Of a stretch of DNA of 64,000 nt, positions 39,508 to 49,198 are shown piece after piece. The first letter of the stretch is position 1, and each line of letters begins with the position of its first letter. This stretch comes from UBA9732 sp045116915 (GTDB taxonomy: Bacteria > Spirochaetota > Spirochaetia > Sphaerochaetales > Sphaerochaetaceae): positions 1 through 64,000 of the forward strand of contig JBGUMQ010000078.1 in NCBI GenBank assembly GCA_045116915.1, in the 5' to 3' direction. The position numbers and the translations under genes were made by a program. The notes below the pieces were generated by a model that saw only the letters and a list, made by a program, of their open reading frames with translations, ran no database searches and was not told the origin of the DNA.

Positions 39508-41147
39508 TTGCGTTTTCCGAAAATCCGCCTGAAGAAACCTTTCTTCCCGTCTTTCCCGGCTTTCTGCGGAGCACTCTCCTGCACCGGGGCCTGGGACTTC
39601 GGCTCCTCCTTCACAGGTTTGGACTCAGGCCTGGAGGCAGGTTTGGAAGAGGCCTTCGCCGCGCTCTTCTCCCCGGCTTTGGCGTTGGTAGCAGGCTCTG
39701 TCTTCTTGGGCTCGAATCCGTACTTCTTGCGGTAGTACTCCATCCTCTCCTGCTCGGACATCGCGCCAAGACTCTTGGTGTTGGTCCTGTCGGAGGAATA
39801 CTTCGAATGTCCCTTCTGTCCCTTGGGCTGCTCCTTCCTTGCCGTGCCGTCCGCGGATGCATCTGATGCTTTCCCTGTGGAAGGGGCACCCTTGCCGGAT
39901 CCGGCGGGTCTGGAAGGATTCTTCTTCCTGCTTTTGGACTTGCCGGAGCCCTGGCTTCTCTCGGGGCGTTCCGGTCTGATCCTCCAGCTCTTTCCGAGCG
40001 AAAGGTCCTCGATCTCCGGCAGGTTGTCCGGCCAGATCACGGGGATCTTCATCTTGATGTACTTCTCTATGGCCTCGAGCCCGTAGACGAACTCCTCGTC
40101 GGCCAGGGTGATGGCCTTTCCGCTCTTTCCTGCGCGGGCCGTCCTTCCGATCCTGTGGACGTAGTTCTCGTAGTCCTCGGGGATGTCGTAGTTCACGACA
40201 AGCGGGAGGTCGTCAATCTGCAGTCCGCGTGCGGCCACATCGGTGGCGACCAGGATCGCAGTCTTGCCGGCCTTGAGCTTGTCCAGGGCCTTCTGCCTCT
40301 GGGCCTGCGGGAGGTCGCCGGTGAGGTAGTCGGCGTTGTAGCCGTTGTGCCTGAGCCTGGCGCACAGCTCCTCGGCCATGTGCCTGCTGTTGGTGAACAT
40401 CAGCGCGGTCTCCGGCTTCTCGGTGGCCAGCAGCTGCAGGAGGAGCATGAACTTCTCGGACTTGGCCACGTGGTAGAGCTCCTGCGTTATGCTCTCGACC
40501 GTGATCTTGTCGGGTTCGAGGTCGATCTCCGCGGGCTCGTTCATGAACTCCCACGCAAGCTGCCTGATCCTCATCTCCAGTGTCGCGGAGAACAGCAGCG
40601 TCTGCCTGATGTCCTTGCCCGGCAGATAGCGGAACATCTTCTTGACGTCGGGATAGAATCCCATGTCGAACATCCTGTCAGCCTCGTCTATGACGAACGT
40701 GTCGATGTGCTTCGCATCGAGCTCCCTGTGCTCCATGAACTCAAGGAGCCTTCCGGGCGTGCCGACGTAGATGTCGCAGCCCATCTGGAGGAGCTTGCGC
40801 TGGTGCTCGTAGCCCACCCCGCCGTAGAAGACTCCGATATGGAAGCCCTCGACCTTGGAGCAGAGGAGCATAGCGTCCTCGGATATCTGCTGCGCGAGTT
40901 CCCTCGTGGGAGCGATTATCAGGCACGAGGAGCTGATTCCCTGCTCCTTGTTCCTGAGGTATTTCTCAAGGAATGTGATGACGTAGACAGCGGTCTTGCC
41001 GCTTCCCGTCTTGGACTGGACCATGACGTCCGAGCCCCCGATGCTGACCGGCAGGACCTTCTCCTGTACCGGCATGCATGTCTCGAAACGAGCAGCCTTC
41101 GTGCCTTCAAGCACCTGCTCATGCAGATTCAATTCACTGAACAACAT
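39504..41147 (-). CDS. DEAD-box ATP-dependent RNA helicase (RhlE-like)
   Basis: 547 aa. DEAD-box motifs: KTGSGKT (I), PTRELAQ (Ia), TPGRL (Ib), DEAD (in FVIDEADRMFDMGF), SAT (III), and C-domain ARG/HRIGRTAR (V, VI). A lysine/proline/serine-rich disordered tail of about 165 residues (from ~380) ends in a basic GFFRRIFGKRK, probably for RNA binding. A role in ribosome assembly or RNA decay is likely. It lies 18 nt after ftsK. Confidence 0.92.
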   Translation of the reverse strand: MLFSELNLHEQVLEGTKAARFETCMPVQEKVLPVSIGGSDVMVQSKTGSGKTAVYVITFLEKYLRNKEQGISSSCLIIAPTRELAQQISEDAMLLCSKVEGFHIGVFYGGVGYEHQRKLLQMGCDIYVGTPGRLLEFMEHRELDAKHIDTFVIDEADRMFDMGFYPDVKKMFRYLPGKDIRQTLLFSATLEMRIRQLAWEFMNEPAEIDLEPDKITVESITQELYHVAKSEKFMLLLQLLATEKPETALMFTNSRHMAEELCARLRHNGYNADYLTGDLPQAQRQKALDKLKAGKTAILVATDVAARGLQIDDLPLVVNYDIPEDYENYVHRIGRTARAGKSGKAITLADEEFVYGLEAIEKYIKMKIPVIWPDNLPEIEDLSLGKSWRIRPERPERSQGSGKSKSRKKNPSRPAGSGKGAPSTGKASDASADGTARKEQPKGQKGHSKYSSDRTNTKSLGAMSEQERMEYYRKKYGFEPKKTEPATNAKAGEKSAAKASSKPASRPESKPVKEEPKSQAPVQESAPQKAGKDGKKGFFRRIFGKRK

Positions 41148-41165
41148 AAAATCTATCCTGTTTTC

Positions 41166-44100
41166 CTATTCCGAACCGTAGTACTTGAGGATCTCGCGGG
41201 GCTTGGAACCTCTCGCCGGGCCTATGTAGCCGGCCTCCTCCATCTGCTCGATCAGGTTCGCGGCCCTGTTGTAGCCTATGCCGAGCTTGCGCTGCAGATA
41301 GGATGCCGATGCCTCGCCCCTGTCGGTGACGATCTTCCATGCCCTGCTGAAGAGGTCCTCCGAGGCGCCTCCTACGGCCTCCTCATCCTCCTCTTCCTCA
41401 TCCTCGTCATCGTCCTCGAAGTACGATTCGTCTATGTAATCCGGTTCTCCCTGTGTCTTCACGAAAGCGACGATCTCCTCGATCTCCGAGTCGATGAACG
41501 CACCCTGGATCCTCACCGGCTGCCTGGATTCGGGGTTGTTGTAGAGCATGTCGCCGCGGCCCAGCAGCTTTTCCGCGCCGACCTGGTCTATGATGATCCT
41601 GCTGTTCGTGGAGTTGGAAACCGCGAACGCGATCTGCGTCGGGATGTTGCTCTTGATTATGCCGGTGATGACATCCGACGACGGTCTCTGCGTGGCGAGG
41701 ATCAGATGGATGCCGCAGAACCTCGCGACAGCCGTGATGCGCTTGATGGAGGTCTCGAGCTCCTTGCCCACCGCGAGCATCAGGTCGGCGAACTCGTCGA
41801 TGATGACCATGATGTACGGAAGCTTGACCTTGGCCATCTTCTTCTCGACGATCTTCTGGTTGTATTCCTCGATCTTCTTGGCGCCGATGCTGGAGAACAG
41901 CGCCATGCGCCTCTCCATCTCCTCCACCACGAAGTTCATGGCCTTGAGGGCCTTCTTGGCGTCGGTGATGACGGGCGTGAGCAGATGCGGGATCCCGTTG
42001 TAGAGCGAAAGCTCGACCATCTTGGGATCGACCAGGATCATCCTCACGTCCTTGGGCGTCTTGGTGTACAGAACGGAGCAGATGAGGCCGTTGATGCAGA
42101 CCGATTTTCCGGATCCCGTGGTTCCGGCGACAAGGAGGTGCGGTGTCTTGGCGACATCGATGACGATCGAGTCACCCGTGATGGTCTTTCCGAGCACCAT
42201 GGGGATCTTGAAGTACTTGGCCTTGAGCGCGGGCATCATGACATCGAAACCGATGGTGTCGCGCTTCTTGTTAGGGACCTCGACGCCTATGGCGGGCTTT
42301 CCCGGGATCGGGGCCAGTATGCGCACGTCCTCTACCGAAAGCTCCATGGCGATGTTCTCGGAATAGGACATGACGGACGACACCTTGATGCCCTTGGCCA
42401 GCGTCAGCTCGTAGAGAGTGAAGGTGGGCCCGTGCTGGACACCCACCAGATTGGTCTCGATCCTGAACTGCCTGAACGTCTCCACTATCGTCCTGCCGTC
42501 GGGATCGTTCTCCGGGTCGTCGTAGATCCTGGCGCTTATGGGGTAGTGCTTCAGGATGCTCTCCGGCGGGAACTTGTAGTCGAACTTCTGCTTGTCCAGA
42601 AGATACGGGTTGCCGGAAAGCGAGCTCTTGAGACCTGCGACTCCGGAGACCATGTCGATGTCCGGGCCCTTGCTCTTCTCCCTGGCGTCGTTGGCGGCCA
42701 TGTCCTCGTCGGAGATGCCGTCGTCCTCATCCTCGGGCTCCGGGGCACGTACGGAAGCGGCCTTCTGCTGTGCGGCCCTGGCCTCCTCCTGCTGCCTCTG
42801 CATCTCCGCCCTGGCTGCGGCAAGCTCCTCCTCGGCACGTCTTGCGGCCTCCTCGGCCTCCCGTCTATGCCTCTCGAGTTCCTGCATCTCCTCCAGGTGC
42901 CTGCGCTCCAGCTCCGCCTGGCGCTTGCGGCTTGCGATCTCGGCATCCTGCTCGGCACGCTCCATGGCCTCCCTGAACACGGACTGCTCCGGGACATCCA
43001 TCTCGGGCTCGGCTTCATGGACGGGCCCGCGTGTCTCCTCGGGTGCCCTGAGTCCGTCCAGCTGCACCTGTGACGGCTCATCGACAGGTGCAGAGAAAAC
43101 GAACGGACCTGTCATCTGGGATACGGGGATGTCCCTCATGGCATCCTGGCCTGCGGACTCCCTGGCCCTGGATTCCTGCTTCTGGTACTGGGACGAGCGT
43201 CTTGAGACGGCGACCGAAGGAGCCGGGTCATCCCTGCGCTCCGAAATGCCGTAATCGACATCACCGAGGTCGGCTCCGTATGTCGGGAAGGTCTTCTCGG
43301 CCTGTGCGTCCTCGTTCAGGCGCTTGAGCAGCGTCCTGGGCTTGAACATGTTCTGGAGGCGTTTCTTCTCCTCCTCGGCACGCAGCCTCTCCTTCTCCTC
43401 TTCCTCGGCAAGACGCCTGCGGTTCTCCTCTTCCCTGCGCCTGCGCTCGATTTCCGCCTCGCGTCTCTTCTGCTCCTCGTAACGTATCTTCGCCTCACGT
43501 TCGGCGACATCGAACATGCCTCGGTCGACGGAGGACACGGATGCCGTGAGCGAGTAGTTCGGGAATGTCTGGAAATCGGGGATCTTCACCGCGTCGAGGC
43601 TTCCCACGGACTTCTTGTACACCTGCGGGTCCCTGACATAGGGTTCCTCTTCGGGCTGTTTCTCCACGTCGGCGTTCCCTTCCCCGATGCCCGGGAAATC
43701 CGCCGGGATCTCGTCACCGGCCTGCGGGACATCGGATGCCCCGTCGGAACCCGATTCCTGTGCGGCATCCTGACGCGGCCCCTTCTTGATCCTCAGGATG
43801 AGCGCGAGGAGCACGATGCTCAGGAACAAGGCCGCGGCGGCGATGTAGATGTACCATGACGGCATGAAGGCCGGCACGGACGACTCCATGTCCTGGAAAC
43901 TGAAGCCCAGGAGGCAGAGGGAGTAGAATCCGACGCAGCGCAGGATGAACTGAAGCAGACCCGAACCCCTGATGGCAAGGAAGAGGTTCAGGAGGCACAG
44001 GACAGCGAACGGAATCAGACCGTAGGGCCTGAGGCCTTCTGATGCGAACACGTTGACGTACCTGTCCAGGAATGCATGGACGGGACGGAGGACCGCATGT

Positions 44101-44216
44101 AGGAAGGTGCCTTCCTCAAGTCCGAGCACAGGGAAAGCGCATGCAAGACCGGCCGCGACTGCGATCAGTGCGGTTATCAGCGTCATTACTGCATTGGGTC
44201 TGCGTTTTCCGGGCAT
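41166..44216 (-). CDS. ftsK: DNA translocase FtsK/SpoIIIE
   Basis: 1016 aa. Four N-terminal membrane helices (about 10-140), a long Glu/Arg-rich linker (about 150-480, including an RREEENRRRLAEEEEKERLRAEEEKKR coiled coil), then the motor: beta domain with Walker A GTTGSGKS, VDPKMVELSLYNGIPHLLTPVITD, Walker B IMVIIDEFADLM, and a C-terminal winged-helix gamma domain (QRKLGIGYNRAANLIEQMEEAG) that reads KOPS-like sites. An acidic block (EDDDEDEEEEDEE) separates motor and gamma. It pumps chromosome dimers through the septum for Xer resolution. Confidence 0.95.
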   Translation of the reverse strand: MPGKRRPNAVMTLITALIAVAAGLACAFPVLGLEEGTFLHAVLRPVHAFLDRYVNVFASEGLRPYGLIPFAVLCLLNLFLAIRGSGLLQFILRCVGFYSLCLLGFSFQDMESSVPAFMPSWYIYIAAAALFLSIVLLALILRIKKGPRQDAAQESGSDGASDVPQAGDEIPADFPGIGEGNADVEKQPEEEPYVRDPQVYKKSVGSLDAVKIPDFQTFPNYSLTASVSSVDRGMFDVAEREAKIRYEEQKRREAEIERRRREEENRRRLAEEEEKERLRAEEEKKRLQNMFKPRTLLKRLNEDAQAEKTFPTYGADLGDVDYGISERRDDPAPSVAVSRRSSQYQKQESRARESAGQDAMRDIPVSQMTGPFVFSAPVDEPSQVQLDGLRAPEETRGPVHEAEPEMDVPEQSVFREAMERAEQDAEIASRKRQAELERRHLEEMQELERHRREAEEAARRAEEELAAARAEMQRQQEEARAAQQKAASVRAPEPEDEDDGISDEDMAANDAREKSKGPDIDMVSGVAGLKSSLSGNPYLLDKQKFDYKFPPESILKHYPISARIYDDPENDPDGRTIVETFRQFRIETNLVGVQHGPTFTLYELTLAKGIKVSSVMSYSENIAMELSVEDVRILAPIPGKPAIGVEVPNKKRDTIGFDVMMPALKAKYFKIPMVLGKTITGDSIVIDVAKTPHLLVAGTTGSGKSVCINGLICSVLYTKTPKDVRMILVDPKMVELSLYNGIPHLLTPVITDAKKALKAMNFVVEEMERRMALFSSIGAKKIEEYNQKIVEKKMAKVKLPYIMVIIDEFADLMLAVGKELETSIKRITAVARFCGIHLILATQRPSSDVITGIIKSNIPTQIAFAVSNSTNSRIIIDQVGAEKLLGRGDMLYNNPESRQPVRIQGAFIDSEIEEIVAFVKTQGEPDYIDESYFEDDDEDEEEEDEEAVGGASEDLFSRAWKIVTDRGEASASYLQRKLGIGYNRAANLIEQMEEAGYIGPARGSKPREILKYYGSE

Positions 44217-44222
44217 ACAGTA

Positions 44223-44251
44223 ATGATAACATTTTACTGTTTTTATGTCAT
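44223..44251 (-). promoter_or_regulatory. ftsK promoter, leaderless type
   Basis: Minus strand ATGACA (44246-44251), 17 nt, TATCAT (44223-44228) with extended TGT; 6 nt to the ATG at 44216. The -35 box overlaps the last codons of rsmG. Confidence 0.55.
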
Positions 44252-44908
44252 TACAGGTTTGTGAAGAATAAACATTCTTCTCTGCGCTTCGAGCATGGGC
44301 ACGCGGTAATCCACAACCTCATGCGTGAAGGCGCAGGAGCCGTACTGCTCCAGCACACGGAGCTCCTCTCCGATGTTGGTCTCGCTGCTCTTGTAGGAGT
44401 ACACCTTCCCTCCGGGGACAAGTATGCGGTCCAGGTCGGATATGATGTCCTGAAGATGTCTGAAGGCCCTGAAAGTTATCATGTCGTAGCTATCATGGAC
44501 CTCCGAAAGATCCTTCTGCACTACTTTGACACAGGAGCTCATCCCCAGCACGGCGATGGTGTTGCGCAAAAAGCCCGCCCTTCTGCCCATCCTCTCCACA
44601 AGGCTTATGTCCCAGTTGCCGAACACGCTGGCGATCACGAGTCCGGGAAGGCCCGATCCCGAACCGAGGTCGGCCATGCGCAGGCCGTCGCGGTCCATGC
44701 ACCTCATCAGCGGGACCGGTGCAAGGCAGTCGAGGATGTGGCGCACAACAAGGTCCTCCCCGGAGGCGTTGACCAGCCCGTAACCCGGGTTGAAGAGCGT
44801 TATCTCGTCGTAGAGGCGCGCAAGGCGTGACGGTACGTTTCCGGACAGCAGATCCGGGTCGATCAGCGCGATGCCTCTTTCAAGCAGATTCCTGAGATTC
44901 TTCTCCAT
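44243..44908 (-). CDS. rsmG: 16S rRNA (guanine527-N7) methyltransferase RsmG
   Basis: 221 aa. SAM-binding core with MADLGSGSGLPGLVIA (about residues 79-93), LVERMGRRAGFLRN and FRAFRHLQD; the N-terminal HILDCLAP matches the RsmG pattern. It follows mnmG by 6 nt, the usual mnmE-mnmG-rsmG order. Methylates G527 in the 530 loop of 16S rRNA. Confidence 0.93.
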   Translation of the reverse strand: MEKNLRNLLERGIALIDPDLLSGNVPSRLARLYDEITLFNPGYGLVNASGEDLVVRHILDCLAPVPLMRCMDRDGLRMADLGSGSGLPGLVIASVFGNWDISLVERMGRRAGFLRNTIAVLGMSSCVKVVQKDLSEVHDSYDMITFRAFRHLQDIISDLDRILVPGGKVYSYKSSETNIGEELRVLEQYGSCAFTHEVVDYRVPMLEAQRRMFILHKPVMT

Positions 44909-44914
44909 GGCTTC

Positions 44915-46711
44915 CTACCTGCGCAGATACACGAGCAGCACGGTTATGTCGCTGGTCCTGACTCCGTTTATCCTGGACGCCTGTCCGATGGAATCCGGGC
45001 GCACGAGCTTGAGCTTCTCTCGTGATTCGGAACTTATGCCCTCGACCTTGTCGTAGTCGAAGTCCTCGGGGATGCGTATGCCCTCGAGCTTGGAGAACCT
45101 GTCCACGGCCCTGTCCTGACGGCTGATGTAGCCCTCGTACTTGACCCTGAGCTCCAGCTGGAGCCGCGAGCCCCTGGGGTATGAGGAGATCTCGGGGATG
45201 TCCTTCTCCAGCTCGTCCATGGTGACCTCGGGCCTCTTGAGGGCATCCAGGGCGTTCTTGCCCTGATAGCCGCGGTGGTGCAGAAGTTCCTGGAGGCTTT
45301 CGATCTCCTGTGTCTTCCTCTCCAGTGCCTCCAGCCTCTCCTGTGTGGCGAGACCCACGGAGTAGCCGGTCCTTGTCAGACGCTCGTCCGCCGTGTCGTG
45401 CCTTAGGTTCAGCCTGTACTCGGCGCGGCTGGTGAACATCCTGTACGGCTCCTTGGTGCCCATGGTCACAAGGTCGTCTATCAGGACGCCTATGTAGGCC
45501 TCCGTCCTTTTCAGGACAAGAGGCTGGTCCCCCTTGAGCTTCTGGCAGGCGTTGATCCCCGCCATGAGGCCCTGGCAGGCGGCCTCCTCGTATCCGCTGG
45601 TGCCGTTCGTCTGTCCGGCAACGAACAGGTTCTCCAGCACCTTGGACTCCAGGGACGGCTTCAGCTGGATGGGATCCAGGTAGTCGTATTCCACGGCATA
45701 GGCCGGACGCATGACCACGGCGTCCTCAAGACCTTCTATCGAATGGATGAAGTCCTGCTGCACATCCTCGGGAAGCGATGTGGAGAGGCCGTTGAGATAC
45801 ATCTCCTCCGTCCCTATCCCCTCGGGTTCGACGAAGACCTGGTGCCTGTCCCTCTCGGGGAAGCGCACCACCTTGTCCTCTATGGACGGGCAGTACCTCG
45901 GCCCCTTGCCGACGATCTTGCCGCCGTACAGCGGGGACCTGTGCATGTTGGACCTGATTATCTCATGCGTCCTCTCGTTGGTGTACGTGATCCAGCACGG
46001 CACCATGGGACGGTCTATCTTCTGGTTCATGAAGCTGAACGGCACGATCTCGTCGTCGCCGTCCTGCCTCTCCATCCGGTCCGTGTGCAGGCTGGACATC
46101 CTGACCCTGGCCGGGGTCCCGGTCTTGAGCCTTCCGACACTGAAGCCCTTGAGCCTGAGGGCCGTGCCCAGCCCGATGGCGGCCTCCTCCCCCAGTCTGC
46201 CGGCGCTTGTGTCGTACTCGCCTATGAATATCCTGCCTTCCATGAACGTGCCCGTGGTCAGGACAACGGCCCTGGACGTGAAGGTGATGCCCCGCTGCGT
46301 CCTTACCCCACAGGCCCTGTGCCCTCCGGAGTCCGTCAGGATGTCCACCACCGTGTCCATGAACAGCTCCAGTCCGGACTGCTTCTCCAGGGTCTCCTTG
46401 GCGAGCCTGGAGTACGAGAACTTGTCCGCCTGGGCACGCGGAGCCTGGACCGCAGGTCCCCTGCGCCTGTTCAGGATGCGGAACTGTATCATCGTCGCAT
46501 CTATCAGGAGTCCCATCTGACCGCCCAGGGCGTCGGTCTCCCTGACCAGGTTGCCCTTGGCCAGTCCTCCGACCGCCGGGTTGCATGAAAGACGCCCTAT
46601 CGCGTCCAGGCTCTGGGTTATCAGAAGGGTCCTGAAACCGATCCTGGAAGACGCAAGGCAGGCCTCAATCCCTGCATGGCCTCCGCCAATGACTATCACA
46701 TCGTAATCCAT
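44915..46711 (-). CDS. mnmG: tRNA uridine 5-carboxymethylaminomethyl modification enzyme MnmG
   Basis: 598 aa. FAD-binding GGGHAGIEA at the N-terminus, CNPAVGGLAKGNLVRETDALGG, RGPAVQAPRAQADK and the second signature GYEEAACQGLMAGINA. It works with MnmE on wobble U34. Starts 15 nt after the mnmE stop. Confidence 0.97.
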   Translation of the reverse strand: MDYDVIVIGGGHAGIEACLASSRIGFRTLLITQSLDAIGRLSCNPAVGGLAKGNLVRETDALGGQMGLLIDATMIQFRILNRRRGPAVQAPRAQADKFSYSRLAKETLEKQSGLELFMDTVVDILTDSGGHRACGVRTQRGITFTSRAVVLTTGTFMEGRIFIGEYDTSAGRLGEEAAIGLGTALRLKGFSVGRLKTGTPARVRMSSLHTDRMERQDGDDEIVPFSFMNQKIDRPMVPCWITYTNERTHEIIRSNMHRSPLYGGKIVGKGPRYCPSIEDKVVRFPERDRHQVFVEPEGIGTEEMYLNGLSTSLPEDVQQDFIHSIEGLEDAVVMRPAYAVEYDYLDPIQLKPSLESKVLENLFVAGQTNGTSGYEEAACQGLMAGINACQKLKGDQPLVLKRTEAYIGVLIDDLVTMGTKEPYRMFTSRAEYRLNLRHDTADERLTRTGYSVGLATQERLEALERKTQEIESLQELLHHRGYQGKNALDALKRPEVTMDELEKDIPEISSYPRGSRLQLELRVKYEGYISRQDRAVDRFSKLEGIRIPEDFDYDKVEGISSESREKLKLVRPDSIGQASRINGVRTSDITVLLVYLRR

Positions 46712-46726
46712 ATCACCTGCCCGCCG

Positions 46727-48076
46727 TCACTTCCCGACACAGAAGGATCCGAAGATCCTGTCCAGTATGTCGTCCGTGGTCACCTCTCCTGTGAGCTCGC
46801 CCAATGCCTCCAGGGCCTCCTGTATGTCCATGGACACGAGGTCCAGCGGAAGTCCTTCCTCCACGGCTTTCCCCGCGGCCTCCAGGGACTGCACGGCCCT
46901 GAGGATGTTCTCCTTCTGCCGCGCGCTCTCTATCACCAGCGCGCTGTCGTCCGCAACGCCTACGTCGTCCGCCAGCCTGGAGGCGATCGCGTCGCACAGT
47001 TCCTCGAAACCCTGCCCTGTTGCGACAGACAGATTCATGAACCCGTCCAGACGGACATCATTCAGGTCCGACTTGTTCAGCACCGCTATGCATCTGGGAT
47101 CGTCCGTCACGGACCTGTCGCCCGAATCCGGGTCGGTGGAGTCCGCGAGGTAGATTATCAGGTCCGCCGCATCCAGAAGGCTGCGCGAGCGCCTGATCCC
47201 CTCCTCCTCGATCTCGCTCTCCGAGAGGTCCCTGAAACCGGCCGTGTCGAACAGCCTGACGGGGATCCCGCGGATCTCGCACATGGCCTCGATGTAGTCC
47301 CTCGTGGTCCCCTTGATGCCGCTGACTATGGAGCGCTCCTCCTTGAGGAAGTGGTTGAAGAGCGAGCTCTTTCCGGCATTGGAAGGACCGGCCAGGACTA
47401 TGCGTGCCCCCTGCGAATACAGGCGTCCGGTCCCGAAGGACAACGCTATGGAGCGCAGCGCCCCGATCGCCGAATCCAGCTTCGCCGAGGGGAACGTCAG
47501 GTCCTCCCCGATCTCGTCGTCCGAGTAGTCCAGCTGGACCTCCACGATGCTCATTATATCCACGATGATGGCTTTGATTTCACTGATACGCTTGAAAAGT
47601 GCGCCGTTGAGCCTGTTCAAGGCCATTGTCTTGCCTGTTCTTCCCTGTGCGTTTATCAGCTCGTTGACGGCCTCCGCGCGGGTCAGGTCCATCTTACCGT
47701 GGAGGAAGGCCCTGAGGGTGAACTCGCCCGGAAGCGCCTGCCGGAACCCCAGCGAGCCCATGAGCTCCAGCACGGACCTGACGACCTGGAGGCCTCCGTG
47801 GCAGGATATCTCCACGGCCTCCTCTCCGGTGTAGCCGTGTCCGTCCCTGTACAGGGTCAGGACCACATCGTCCACAGGTGTGCCGGAAGCCGGGTCTGCA
47901 AGGGTGCAGTACAGGGCCCTGTTGCCCCCGATGGCCGTCAGGTCGCGCCTGCCTTTGACCGCCTTGGCAAGAGCGGCGATGCAACCCTCCCCGCTTACGC
48001 GGACGACGGCTATGGCGCTTCTTGCCCATGCCGTTGCGAGTGCGTAGATGACATCACCTGTGTTGTAGGATTCCAT
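46727..48076 (-). CDS. mnmE: tRNA modification GTPase MnmE
   Basis: 449 aa. N-terminal folate-binding domain, helical domain, and inserted G domain with G1 GPSNAGKSS, G3 DTAGFRD, G4 NKSD; ends in FGSFCVGK, the catalytic CxGK motif. The start is set at 48076 (MESYNTGDVIYALAT) because TATAAT lies 7 nt upstream; the longer in-frame ORF would begin within its -35 box. First gene of mnmE-mnmG-rsmG, divergent from epmA. Confidence 0.96.
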   Translation of the reverse strand: MESYNTGDVIYALATAWARSAIAVVRVSGEGCIAALAKAVKGRRDLTAIGGNRALYCTLADPASGTPVDDVVLTLYRDGHGYTGEEAVEISCHGGLQVVRSVLELMGSLGFRQALPGEFTLRAFLHGKMDLTRAEAVNELINAQGRTGKTMALNRLNGALFKRISEIKAIIVDIMSIVEVQLDYSDDEIGEDLTFPSAKLDSAIGALRSIALSFGTGRLYSQGARIVLAGPSNAGKSSLFNHFLKEERSIVSGIKGTTRDYIEAMCEIRGIPVRLFDTAGFRDLSESEIEEEGIRRSRSLLDAADLIIYLADSTDPDSGDRSVTDDPRCIAVLNKSDLNDVRLDGFMNLSVATGQGFEELCDAIASRLADDVGVADDSALVIESARQKENILRAVQSLEAAGKAVEEGLPLDLVSMDIQEALEALGELTGEVTTDDILDRIFGSFCVGK

Positions 48077-48083
48077 GCTGGGA

Positions 48084-48112
48084 ATTATACATTGATGGTG
48101 ACTCCTTTTCAA
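48084..48112 (-). promoter_or_regulatory. mnmE promoter, leaderless type
   Basis: Minus strand TTGAAA (48107-48112), 17 nt, TATAAT (48084-48089); 7 nt to the ATG at 48076. The -35 box overlaps the -35 box of the divergent epmA promoter. Confidence 0.75.
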
Positions 48113-48134
48113 CGCCGCCTCTTAGCTGTATCAT
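48106..48134 (+). promoter_or_regulatory. epmA promoter, leaderless type
   Basis: TTTTCA (48106-48111), 17 nt, TATCAT (48129-48134); 6 nt to the ATG at 48141, no ribosome site. Confidence 0.5.
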
Positions 48135-48140
48135 GTGCCC

Positions 48141-49109
48141 ATGAACAGGAACGCGGCGCTTTCAAGAAGCAGACTCTACGCCGGAATCAGGCGTTATTTC
48201 ACGGACAGGGGATACCTCGAGGTGGAGACACCGACCCTCTCACCCGACCTCATCCCGGAGGCCACGATAGACAATTTCGGGACCTGGTTCGTCAACGAGT
48301 TCTCCACAAGCCGCGAGATGTACCTGATCCCGTCGCCGGAGATCTTCATCAAGAAACTGCTGGCCGACGGAAGCGGCTCCGTGTTCGAGATCTCCAGGTG
48401 CTTCCGCAACTGCGAGCAGCTGGGGAGGATCCACAACCCCGAGTTCAGCATGCTGGAGTACTACACCGTCGGATTCGACGAGAAGGACTCCATCGCCCTG
48501 ACTCAGGACATGATCCGCTCAACAGCCCTCGAAGGCTGCCCTCAGAGCGTCCTGGCTGATTTCGAGGTCATGACGGTGCACGATGCCGTTCAGAGGTATG
48601 CGGGGATCGATCTCGACGCGCTCCAGAACCCGAGGGACCTCCGCAAGGCCGCAGAGGACCTGGGTCTTCCCATCCCCGGACCGGAGCCGTGGGACGACAC
48701 ATTCAACCGCATCTTCATCAACTTCGTGGAGACCGGGATCCCGAAGGACCACCCGGTGTGCCTGACGGACTACCCCAGGCAGATCGAATGCCTTGCCGTG
48801 GCGCAGGGGAACTACAGACGGCGCTGGGAGCTGTACATCGACGGCATGGAGGTCGCCAACTGCTACCTGGAGGAGACCGACCCGGACATTGCCGCGGACT
48901 ACTACCGCACCGAGTACCGGAAACTTGTCGAGCTCAGAAGCGGCAACGGCAAGACCATCCCCGACACGGACGAGTCGTTCTGCGATGTGCTTTCAAGGCT
49001 TCCCAAGTGCTCGGGCGTCGCCATAGGGCTCGACCGCCTGCTGATGGTCCAGACGGGGGCCGCGGACATCGACGATGTCCTTCTGTTCCCCTTCTCCCGC
49101 ATGCTCTGA
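48141..49109 (+). CDS. epmA: Elongation factor P--(R)-beta-lysine ligase EpmA (GenX/PoxA)
   Basis: 322 aa, the short class-II LysRS-like protein without an anticodon domain. Motif 2 region FEISRCFRNCEQLGRIHNPEFSMLEYY and motif 3 GVAIGLDRLLMV are present, with ELYIDGMEVANCYLEETDP as in PoxA. It adenylates (R)-beta-lysine and attaches it to EF-P. Neighbours efp and epmB complete the pathway. The start at 48141 matches the promoter. Confidence 0.93.
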   Translation: MNRNAALSRSRLYAGIRRYFTDRGYLEVETPTLSPDLIPEATIDNFGTWFVNEFSTSREMYLIPSPEIFIKKLLADGSGSVFEISRCFRNCEQLGRIHNPEFSMLEYYTVGFDEKDSIALTQDMIRSTALEGCPQSVLADFEVMTVHDAVQRYAGIDLDALQNPRDLRKAAEDLGLPIPGPEPWDDTFNRIFINFVETGIPKDHPVCLTDYPRQIECLAVAQGNYRRRWELYIDGMEVANCYLEETDPDIAADYYRTEYRKLVELRSGNGKTIPDTDESFCDVLSRLPKCSGVAIGLDRLLMVQTGAADIDDVLLFPFSRML

Positions 49110-49118
49110 CGCCATATC

Positions 49119-49148
49119 TTGCACAAAGGCCGTCATCAATGGTAATAT
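49119..49148 (+). promoter_or_regulatory. efp promoter
   Basis: TTGCAC (49119-49124), 18 nt, TAATAT (49143-49148), giving a ~40-nt leader with a strong AGAGGTGATT ribosome site before the ATG at 49199. Confidence 0.45.
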
Positions 49149-49198
49149 GGCTACCGCTATTATATTAGGATACTGTGAATTATAAGAGGTGATTCATT

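Noticed and set aside
40155..43073. A 972-codon ORF on the plus strand
   Set aside because: It lies antisense to the DEAD-box helicase and ftsK, whose motifs are unmistakable. Its His/Leu/Asp-rich composition is the mirror image of high-GC codons.
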